The notes under the pieces were generated by a model. It had not been told where the DNA came from. It worked only from the letters and a program-made list of their open reading frames with translations, and did not search any database. From an uncultured Desulfovibrio sp. (GTDB lineage: Bacteria > Desulfobacterota > Desulfovibrionia > Desulfovibrionales > Desulfovibrionaceae): a stretch of DNA of 64,000 nt. Shown here piece after piece: positions 47,169 through 54,002 of this stretch (position 1 is the first letter of the stretch; every line of letters starts with the position of its first letter). Made by a program: the position numbers and the translations under genes. The stretch lies in the NCBI GenBank assembly GCA_934546745.1, contig CAKTDV010000002.1, positions 62,001 to 126,000 of the forward strand, in the 5' to 3' direction.

Positions 47169-47206
47169 GACACGCCACTGTGCCATATCTGTCACAGTGG
47201 CGTGTC
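47169..47206. terminator. Hairpin between convergent regulator and porin genes
   Basis: GACACGCCACTGTG and its exact complement form a 14-bp stem around a 10-nt loop, immediately after the regulator stop. No long T-run, so termination strength is uncertain. Confidence 0.6.
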
Positions 47207-47212
47207 CCGGCT

Positions 47213-47258
47213 CATCAAAATTCCTTTTGTGGTCCGCAACCTCCCTCTTCAGGGAGAG
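47213..47258 (-). repeat. Dispersed repeat, partial copy, not attached to a gene
   Basis: Minus strand: CTCCCTGAAGAGGGAGG, TTGCGGACCACAAAAGGAA, TTTTGATGAG. It ends in the same ribosome-binding-site-plus-ATG module as the other copies, but the frame after the ATG closes within seven codons. Confidence 0.7.
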
Positions 47259-47352
47259 GCAGGTCGCGCGCCTCCCGGAGAATCGTCTGGGGCTTCAAAA
47301 GCGATGCTGGCCGCGCACGGTGGGAAAACGCGGTTTTTCCTGTGAAACCGTT

Positions 47353-48870
47353 TTAGAAGGCATAGACGAAAGTCAGCTGCGTTTTCCAGGCATCCTGTCG
47401 GGAATAGGAATCGTTCCGATAACCGCGTTTCCAGGTGCCGTTGTCCACCATGTTGACGACATAGCCCAGCTCAAGGTTTACGCGCAGATTATCGTATATT
47501 TTGTAGTCGTTCACGAGGTTGAATTCCAGCAGCCCGTCCCGTGTTGTCAGGTAGGGGCCTTCCGCTGTCTGATTGTTCCAGCCGTACGACGTGGAAACAT
47601 ACTTTGCCATGCCCGGGCTGTTGGTGCCACCCCAGTAGGCCACACGGAACGCATGCTTCAGGTCTTCCACCACGCTGACGTCGTGGATTCGCAGGCCAAT
47701 GCCCCAGGTTCCGGCGTACGTCAGGTTCTTGTCGTACAGACGCCCGTCACCCCATCCCATGTTACCGTCTCCCATGAAGGACATGAAGTTTGCACAGCCG
47801 GAGAGGGTGGGCATGCGTTCAGAGCCGTTCTTGACACTGCCGTCGTCACCGGAGGAATACCATCCGAAAATGCCGGGGGTCCCCCAGTCCATCTTGTATT
47901 CCAGCAGCCCCTTGAGCAGCCATCCTTCGCGTTTTGTGCCAGCGCGAAGGGTTCGCATGGAACTGTAGTCGGTGGCTTCATATCGTCCCATGGCTTCCAC
48001 ATAGCCATAGTTGACATCCACCTCGATATTCAGAGGTTCCCAGAGCGACAGGGATATGGGGAGTCCGGCCCAGAACGCGGCGCCGTAGGCCTTTCCCGTG
48101 TGAGGAGCCGCCATGCCGCCGCTGGCGTAAGGATAGGGACGCAGCGTGTAGGGAGGATAGCTCCCCTTGTGCATGCCATTATCCATGGCATCCCACGCAT
48201 TGGCGCCAATCATGCCGTACATGGCCCAGGGGGTCGCTTTGGCGCCGTCGAATGCCAGAGGCAGGAGCAGTGCGAACATGTCCACATTGTCGTGGTAGTT
48301 GGCCGCATCCCCGGCAGTATACCGCGCGGAGCCGCTGTTCCAGTTGTCATTGAACAGGCGCGCCCATACAGCTGTCAGCGTCACATGTTCGTTGAATCTG
48401 AAGCTGGCCGTGATTCCCGCGGCATCGTCGTCCAGCACGGCGGATCCCCCGGCCACATTGGGCATGGTGATGCCTTGAATCCCCATGCGGATCGAAAGAT
48501 CCGTATCAGGCACTACCCAGTCAAGGTAGGCGCGCTTCAGCTCCACGATAGTGGCGTCCGCGCCCAACGCGCCGCCGGTAGAGCTATGCCCCCAGAGCTG
48601 ATCGCCGAGTTCAAAGAAGACCGTACCGGAAAGAGATTCGGAAGCCACAGCCTCCAGTTGCAGGTGTACGCGCTGGCGGACATCAAGCGTGTCGCTGGAA
48701 TCGGGAGCGCTGTTTTTCCCGCCATCGCGCTTTTCCCGTAGGAATTGACCGTCACCAGCGGCAAATCCCATCAGCCACTGGCCTTTGGCCTTGAAATCAA
48801 CGGCGTGGGCCCCTGTGCCGGCAGCCAGCAGCATACCGGCGGCAAGCGTAAGCGTCATCAGTTTTTTCAT
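47353..48870 (-). CDS. Outer-membrane porin, Desulfovibrio trimeric type
   Basis: 505 aa from the ATG at 48870. Signal peptide with cleavage near TGAHA; mature sequence of amphipathic strands with aromatic girdles and a terminal Phe (LTFVYAF), as expected for an outer-membrane beta-barrel. It resembles the abundant homotrimeric porins of Desulfovibrio (DVU0799-like). It lies 287 bp downstream of the BCCT gene on the same strand, with its start supplied by a dispersed repeat, so it could be read from the BCCT promoter or from one within the gap. A role in letting choline or other small solutes in is plausible but inferred. Confidence 0.88.
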   Translation of the reverse strand: MKKLMTLTLAAGMLLAAGTGAHAVDFKAKGQWLMGFAAGDGQFLREKRDGGKNSAPDSSDTLDVRQRVHLQLEAVASESLSGTVFFELGDQLWGHSSTGGALGADATIVELKRAYLDWVVPDTDLSIRMGIQGITMPNVAGGSAVLDDDAAGITASFRFNEHVTLTAVWARLFNDNWNSGSARYTAGDAANYHDNVDMFALLLPLAFDGAKATPWAMYGMIGANAWDAMDNGMHKGSYPPYTLRPYPYASGGMAAPHTGKAYGAAFWAGLPISLSLWEPLNIEVDVNYGYVEAMGRYEATDYSSMRTLRAGTKREGWLLKGLLEYKMDWGTPGIFGWYSSGDDGSVKNGSERMPTLSGCANFMSFMGDGNMGWGDGRLYDKNLTYAGTWGIGLRIHDVSVVEDLKHAFRVAYWGGTNSPGMAKYVSTSYGWNNQTAEGPYLTTRDGLLEFNLVNDYKIYDNLRVNLELGYVVNMVDNGTWKRGYRNDSYSRQDAWKTQLTFVYAF

Positions 48871-49062
48871 CAAAATTTCCTTTGCGGTCTGAAACCTTCC
48901 CCTTCAGGGGGAAAGCTCTTCCTGACACACCGGGCAAGCCGGTGAAAACCTTTTCCGTCACCTCTACCTTCAGAGAGAGGCGGCAAGCCGCACGGCAACG
49001 CGAACACTTCGGGCCGCCGGATGCGGTGTCAGTCGTCGGATGGGGCGACTGCGGATTGAAAC
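48871..49062 (-). repeat. Dispersed repeat, full copy, ending at the porin start
   Basis: Reading on the minus strand it starts near GTTTCAATCCGCAGTCGCCC, shares TGTTCGCGTTGCCGTGCGGC with 30961-30980, has two CCCTGAAGGG-type palindromes, and ends GGTTTCAGACCGCAAAGG then AAATTTTG before the ATGAAA of the porin. It therefore supplies the porin ribosome-binding site. Confidence 0.85.
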
Positions 49063-49156
49063 ATCGTTTTCCCTCCTGACATGTCAGTCGCTTTTTCGCG
49101 CTGGAGCCAGCGCGGCTTCAGCGCCTCTCCAACTACGTCAGAGCGTCACGGGTATT

Positions 49157-50770
49157 TCAGGCCCCCTGCCGCTCGCGGGATGCCTGATCGCCGTACGGGG
49201 TGAGCGCCACATGGTGGCGCAAAAGGGAGTTCCCTTCGACAGACAGAATGCGGAACCAGCAGGCCACAAGCAGCATCACGGGCAATACCATCAGCGCGCC
49301 GGAGAAATTGCCAAACATCTTGGCAACACCGAGTCCGCCCATGCACAGTAAGCCGAGAGCCAGTACGCACTGCACCACGCACCAGAAGGTACGGTGAACA
49401 CGATGAGGCTCTGCATCAGGAGAGATGCGCCGCGTTGCCGTGGTGGCAACCACATAGGAACCGGCATTGACAGTCGTGGCCAGAAATATGGTGGACAGCA
49501 CACTATAGACAAGCAGCACCATATCCTTGAACGGCAGCGTACCGAGCACGGCAATCATGGCTGCGGCCCCTCCCTGCTCCCTGAGAATGCCGACAGCGTC
49601 AAGGATGCCACTGTGCTGCACATACAGCGCATAGGAGCCAAAAATTCCATGCATCAGACAACCGCCGGCGACGGTACCGGCCATGCCCCAGGCGATGATC
49701 TCCCGCACTGTACGGCCGCGAGATATACGGGCGATGAAAAGCCCCATGAAAGGGCCGAAACCGGCCCAGAACAAAGCGTAGAAAATTGTCCAGTCACGGG
49801 GGAAGGTGCCGCCTGTCCAGGGATCGAGCCAGAAGACCATGTTGGGATAGTTGCCCAGCAGCTTTCCGAAGGCGTTGGTAAAGATATTGAACAGAGAAAC
49901 CGTGGGGCCACAGAGAAAACAGTAGGCGGCCAGAAACAGGGCTATGATGACATTGACGTCACTAAGCCACTTGATGCCGCGATCCAGCCCCTTGTACACG
50001 GTTATGCCTGCAATCAGGCCGCTGAAGATCAGCACGCACAGCTGCGCTCCCAGTGAGGGGCTGATGCCGAAAACGGCATGAAGCGCTTCTGTGACCGTCG
50101 GAAGGGAAAGGCACATGGTGACGGCGGTGCAGAACATGAGGCCAAGGATGAAGAAAACGTCAAGGCAGCGCCCGAAGATTCCCTGTGCCAGACGCGGACC
50201 TATAACCATCTCGGAAGCCATGCTGACGCGCAGGAACGGCTCTTTCTTGATGTAGAACATATAGGCGATGGGCAGTGCCGTAATCAGATAGGTACACCAG
50301 GCATTGGGTCCCCAGTGAAGCAGCAGATAGGCCAAAGCCCAGTCATAGGCCTGTATGCTCATGGGTTCCGCATTCTGGGGTGGGATCATGATGTCCCACA
50401 GGGGTTCGGTAATGGCCCAGAACATGATTGCCCCGCCGACGCCTGAACAGAAAATCATGGCGACCCAGGAGGGAAGGCTGAACTGGGGCTTTTCCTCAGG
50501 ATCGCCGAACTTGATGTCGCCAAAATGGCTGACCGCGAAATAGGCGCACAGGACTATCAGCCCTACGGTAATCCAAAGATAAAGTGTTCCGAAATTCCTC
50601 GCAAAAGGCACATAAATAGCGGTCAGGAAGTCTTCCGTCCCTTTTGGCGCAATCACCGCGGGCAAGCTGATGAAGAGTATCACCAGCAGAGCTGGGATGA
50701 ATATTCCCGTATCAGGACGCAGATCATCCTTTTGTGGCGTTGCACCTGTCTGACTATAATTGACCATCAT
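49157..50770 (-). CDS. BCCT-family transporter (choline/betaine/carnitine type)
   Basis: 537 aa from the ATG at 50770 (MMVNYSQTG; a second ATG follows directly), with AGGAG 5 nt upstream. Twelve helices. The TM3 glycine segment reads SGVGGAIMFWAITEPLWD, and the family signature is clear in GPFMGLFIARISRGRTVREI. BCCT carriers take up quaternary ammonium compounds with sodium or protons, or exchange them. Gene position, shared operator and sigma-54 promoter link it to choline use by CutC, so choline or another trimethylammonium compound is the expected substrate. The exact coupling ion is not readable. Confidence 0.92.
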   Translation of the reverse strand: MMVNYSQTGATPQKDDLRPDTGIFIPALLVILFISLPAVIAPKGTEDFLTAIYVPFARNFGTLYLWITVGLIVLCAYFAVSHFGDIKFGDPEEKPQFSLPSWVAMIFCSGVGGAIMFWAITEPLWDIMIPPQNAEPMSIQAYDWALAYLLLHWGPNAWCTYLITALPIAYMFYIKKEPFLRVSMASEMVIGPRLAQGIFGRCLDVFFILGLMFCTAVTMCLSLPTVTEALHAVFGISPSLGAQLCVLIFSGLIAGITVYKGLDRGIKWLSDVNVIIALFLAAYCFLCGPTVSLFNIFTNAFGKLLGNYPNMVFWLDPWTGGTFPRDWTIFYALFWAGFGPFMGLFIARISRGRTVREIIAWGMAGTVAGGCLMHGIFGSYALYVQHSGILDAVGILREQGGAAAMIAVLGTLPFKDMVLLVYSVLSTIFLATTVNAGSYVVATTATRRISPDAEPHRVHRTFWCVVQCVLALGLLCMGGLGVAKMFGNFSGALMVLPVMLLVACWFRILSVEGNSLLRHHVALTPYGDQASRERQGA

Positions 50771-50812
50771 AATCTCTCCTGCAGGCTTGAGGTGGATGGA
50801 TGTCTTGCCCTG

Positions 50813-50829
50813 TTGCAGTTTTTGTTCCA
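50813..50829 (-). promoter_or_regulatory. Sigma-54 promoter of the BCCT gene
   Basis: Minus strand TGGAACAAAAACTGCAA: GG and GC separated by exactly 10 nt, with TGG and TGCA ends in consensus. Predicted start near 50803, leader of about 33 nt. Confidence 0.65.
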
Positions 50830-50880
50830 AAATTCACATTGTTTGAATCATTGACTTTTTTGTAATATTTTGTAAAAAGA

Positions 50881-50906
50881 TGACATATATGTCGTGTAAG
50901 AAGACA
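50881..50906. promoter_or_regulatory. Operator B between BCCT and phosphatase genes
   Basis: TGACATATATGTCGT followed by GTAAGAAGACA; identical to operator A at 21 of 28 aligned positions when extended by two bases, including the second half-site. Centre is about 90 nt upstream of the predicted BCCT start. Confidence 0.7.
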
Positions 50907-50968
50907 AACTATGAGTAAGCATTTTTGTCTTTTTATAGCGGCTAGATACAATAAAAAATACAGCAATG

Positions 50969-50983
50969 ACGACAATTTTGTCA
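50969..50983. promoter_or_regulatory. Operator C between BCCT and phosphatase genes (inverted)
   Basis: ACGACAATTTTGTCA; its reverse complement TGACAAAATTGTCGT differs from operator A in one base of 15. Centre is about 130 nt upstream of the predicted phosphatase start. Confidence 0.7.
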
Positions 50984-51081
50984 TATTGCCATCGGGTCAT
51001 AAAAAGAAAAGCAGCACATATACTATTCCCTTTGTTTTGAAAAACTTTGTAATAAGCTGTTTTTATTAAAAAAGATAAATT

Positions 51082-51097
51082 TGGTACGTATTTTGAT
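51082..51097 (+). promoter_or_regulatory. Possible sigma-54 promoter of the phosphatase operon
   Basis: TGGTACGTATTTTGAT fits TGGCACGnnnnTTGCA except that GA replaces GC at -12 and T replaces C at one other position. Spacing is exact. Predicted start near 51108, about 47 nt before the gene. Confidence 0.5.
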
Positions 51098-51154
51098 TTT
51101 CAGGAGCGGCCTTACTGCCATCGCGCGCTGAACTACTTCTCAAGGAGTTATCCT

Positions 51155-53041
51155 ATGGCTGCGAAAGCGAAACGAGCCGCTCTCATCGGTTTCGACTGTC
51201 TGATTCCCAAGCGTCTGGAAGGCATGCTTGCACAGGGCGGTCTGGAGAATTTTCGTCGTTTCATGACGGAAGGCAGTTTCATCCCTGAGGGATATAATCT
51301 GCCCACTGTGACGCCTCCCTCCTGGGCCACGATCTGCACGGGGGCCTATCCCCGCACCCACGGCGTAGAAGACTACTATTATTATCACGAAGGCCGCAGT
51401 CTGGACTACAAGGAAACCTCGCAGGCGTTCGGATCCGACATCCTGACGGCGCAGACAATCTGGGATGCCTGGGATAAGACGGGCAAGAAGTGCATCGTGG
51501 TCAACTATCCCATGTCCTGGCCTTCCCACATGAAGAATGGTGTCATGATCATGGGGGAAGGGTTGAGTCCCGCGGAAACACGCTGGCCTCTTCACGGCAA
51601 CGAACACAAGGAGTTTCTGGCTTCCGAAAGCGTCATTTCCACAGAATTCTATCCCATGGGTGTTCAGGGAAGTTTTGACGATGCTGAAGGGTGGAAGAAT
51701 TTGCCCGAAGGCGAAGAACATCTGGAAATGACCGTCAGGATGCATTTCAAGGAATCCATAGAGCCTTTGGAAGATCAGACATGGTACTGTCTGGCCTGGG
51801 AAAGTGGCGACGACGGGATTGATACCGTTGCCCTCTGCCCGGAGAAGGACTACGCCAAGGCCTTCTTTACCATCCGCAAGGGCGAATGGAGCCAGCCCGT
51901 GCAGCATGATTTCACCGTCAAGGCTGACGGCCGCACGGAAAAAGGGGTCTTCCGCTGCAAGCTGATGCGGCTCTCTGACGACGCAGAGGAATTCAAGCTG
52001 TATATGTCCGGCATCGCTGGCCGCTGCGGCTTCATCGCTCCGGCTTCAGCAGCCGATCAGATTGACTTTTCCAGGGATATCACTGCCAATGACATCGGTC
52101 TGGTGGCCTATCTGCACGGCATCATCGACACGGATACCGTCTGCGAACTTGTGGAGTTTCATAGTGCCTGGCTGTGGAACACCGTGGAAAGCCTGCTCAA
52201 GGCCAATCCCGACTGGGATTTGTTCTACATGCATTCACACCCCATCGACTGGTTCTATCATGGATGGCTGAGCGAGCTGGACAGCAAGGACGATGCCGTG
52301 CGTACCCGAGCCGAAAAGATGGAGCGCCACATCTATGAAGTGGAAGACCGTCTGCTGGGCCGTCTGATGGATCTCATGGGTGATGATACCGCCATGTGCG
52401 TCTGCTCCGACCACGGCGCCACTCCCATGGGCCCCATCCTGAACACGGCCCATGCGCTGAAGGAAGCCGGCCTTTGTTCCTACGAACCCAAGAAGTCCGA
52501 AAACTTCTGGGATATCTACGAAGAAAGCGAAGGCTTCAACTATGTGCTGGACGTGAGCAAGTCCAGGGCTGTGCCGCAGCGCTACATGTTTGTCTACGTC
52601 AATCTCAAGGGCAGGTATCCCGGCGGCATCGTGGAACCTGAAGACTACGAGACCGTGCGCGATGCGATCATCAACGCGCTGCTTGACTATCGCCACCCGG
52701 AAACGGGCGAACGTCCCGTGCTGCTGGCTGTGCGCAGGGAAGACGCCCAGGTCTTCGGCATGGGCGGCGCTCAGGCTGGCGATGTGGTTTACGTCCTCAA
52801 ACCCGAATACATGGCCGAACACGGCTATGGCCTGCCCACCGGTGAATCTGGCTGCGGCAGCCTGAAGAACCTGTTGCTCTTCCGCGGTCCCAACATCAAA
52901 AAGGGATTCCGTTATCCCCGCCCCCGCTGGCTGGCCGATATTGTCCCAACGCTGTGTTATCTGACCGGCAATCCCATACCTGCGGATGCCGAAGGCGGCC
53001 CCATCTACCAGATTATGGAAGATCCCAATCTGGTAGGCTAA
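51155..53041 (+). CDS. Alkaline-phosphatase-superfamily phosphodiesterase/phosphohydrolase
   Basis: 628 aa, AAGGAG before the start, no signal peptide, so cytoplasmic. Two-metal site of the type I phosphodiesterase/nucleotide pyrophosphatase group: LIGFDC (first Asp), TPPSWATICTGAYPRTHG with the nucleophile region, HSHPIDWFYHG (Asp and His), CSDHGATPMG (Asp-His) and a late His candidate near EHGYGLPTGES. The family hydrolyses phosphomonoesters or diesters. It shares a divergent, operator-bearing region with the BCCT gene, so I infer a substrate that yields choline (for example phosphocholine or glycerophosphocholine), but this is not proven by motifs. A small paralogous gene follows after 66 nt. 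Confidence 0.85.
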   Translation: MAAKAKRAALIGFDCLIPKRLEGMLAQGGLENFRRFMTEGSFIPEGYNLPTVTPPSWATICTGAYPRTHGVEDYYYYHEGRSLDYKETSQAFGSDILTAQTIWDAWDKTGKKCIVVNYPMSWPSHMKNGVMIMGEGLSPAETRWPLHGNEHKEFLASESVISTEFYPMGVQGSFDDAEGWKNLPEGEEHLEMTVRMHFKESIEPLEDQTWYCLAWESGDDGIDTVALCPEKDYAKAFFTIRKGEWSQPVQHDFTVKADGRTEKGVFRCKLMRLSDDAEEFKLYMSGIAGRCGFIAPASAADQIDFSRDITANDIGLVAYLHGIIDTDTVCELVEFHSAWLWNTVESLLKANPDWDLFYMHSHPIDWFYHGWLSELDSKDDAVRTRAEKMERHIYEVEDRLLGRLMDLMGDDTAMCVCSDHGATPMGPILNTAHALKEAGLCSYEPKKSENFWDIYEESEGFNYVLDVSKSRAVPQRYMFVYVNLKGRYPGGIVEPEDYETVRDAIINALLDYRHPETGERPVLLAVRREDAQVFGMGGAQAGDVVYVLKPEYMAEHGYGLPTGESGCGSLKNLLLFRGPNIKKGFRYPRPRWLADIVPTLCYLTGNPIPADAEGGPIYQIMEDPNLVG

Positions 53042-53107
53042 CGCCGTTTCGCAGAGGGGAGAGCTTCTCCCCCGTCACATCCTCTGACTGAAGAAAGGGA
53101 GTCATTC

Positions 53108-53665
53108 ATGGCCGAAAAGAAAGCCTTCATTCTGGACGCCGCATCTTTGGATCTCGGGGCGTCCAGCGAAGCTCTGGACAAGCTGAACAAGAAAGCCGTA
53201 AAGCTGATCAATGCCAATACCGCCGGTCTCATGGATCTGCTCAAGGGAATGGGCGGCGTGCACACCGACGCCGCTGGTCTGGCTGCCGCCGCCGAAGGTG
53301 AAAACGGGCTTATGCTGCTCAGCGGCGGTGATGCGGAACTGGCCGCGGTTTTGGATGCCGCCGATCGCCGGACACTGGTTGTGGTGCTCACCGCCAAAGC
53401 GGTGGCCCTGTACGGTCTGGCCGTCAACAATAAGATTGGCACTGTGGATCGCGCTGTCACCGCTCAGGATCTGATGGTCACCATCGCGACCATTGCCGAT
53501 TTGGAAATCGACGCTACCTGCACTGGCGCCATCATCTATCAGGCCATGAAGAATCCCAACCTGAAACTGGACGAGATCAGGAAGCTGAAGGACGCTCTGA
53601 TCCGCATGGAATCTGTTATTCAGCGCGATAATCGCGAACCCTGGGACAAGCACGACTGCGCCTGA
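53108..53665 (+). CDS. Small paralogue of the phosphatase C-terminus, unknown role
   Basis: 185 aa, no signal peptide, AAAGGGAG upstream. The C-terminal 70 residues (VDRAVTAQDLMVTIATIADL ... GAIIYQAMKNPN) have the pattern seen at the end of alkaline-phosphatase-superfamily enzymes and line up with the end of the preceding protein (LADIVPTLCYLTG ... GGPIYQIMEDPN). All metal ligands and the nucleophile are missing, so it cannot be an independent enzyme of this class. I infer a regulatory or assembly partner of the phosphatase. It shares the operon and is followed by a terminator. Confidence 0.7.
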   Translation: MAEKKAFILDAASLDLGASSEALDKLNKKAVKLINANTAGLMDLLKGMGGVHTDAAGLAAAAEGENGLMLLSGGDAELAAVLDAADRRTLVVVLTAKAVALYGLAVNNKIGTVDRAVTAQDLMVTIATIADLEIDATCTGAIIYQAMKNPNLKLDEIRKLKDALIRMESVIQRDNREPWDKHDCA

Positions 53666-53689
53666 TTTTTTTCTCAGACCCCCCCCCTC

Positions 53690-53729
53690 AAAACGATGGA
53701 ACGGCCCTGCTGGCTGTTCCATCGTTTTG
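53690..53729 (+). terminator. Terminator after phosphatase operon
   Basis: AAAACGATGGAAC ... GTTCCATCGTTTT with an inner GCC/GGC pair, 25 nt after the stop; U-rich on the 3' side. Confidence 0.85.
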
Positions 53730-53824
53730 TCTTTCAGCTATTCAGGACCGGCGCGTTTCTCCGGCGGGAATGCGCCCGCGCGCTTGCCAAGCGTCTCCGG
53801 TACGGGTACTTACAGCCCATGTTT

Positions 53825-54002
53825 GTTTCAATCCACAGTCGCCCCATCCGCCGACTGGCTCCGCAACCGACGGCCAGGGGTCGTGCGGATTGCCCCTCCC
53901 TGAAGGGAGGGGTTACAGAAAGGGCTCTCCCCGGCTTCGCCGTCTTGTCAACCATTCTTTTCCCCCTGAAGGGGGAGGTTTCAAACCACAAAGGAATTTT
54001 TG
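53825..54002 (+). repeat. Dispersed repeat, full copy, ending at the uvrA start
   Basis: Starts GTTTCAATCCACAGTCGCCC, contains CCCTCCCTGAAGGGAGGG and CCCCCTGAAGGGGGAGG, and ends TTTCAAACCACAAAGG, AATTTTTG, then the ATGAAA of uvrA. The only ribosome-binding site of uvrA (AAAGGA) is inside the repeat. Confidence 0.85.

Noticed and set aside
47169..47206. Possible fourth copy of the cut operator (GCCATATCTGTCAC).
   Set aside because: It is the loop and inner stem of a 14-bp hairpin between convergent genes and lacks the TGACA half-site.
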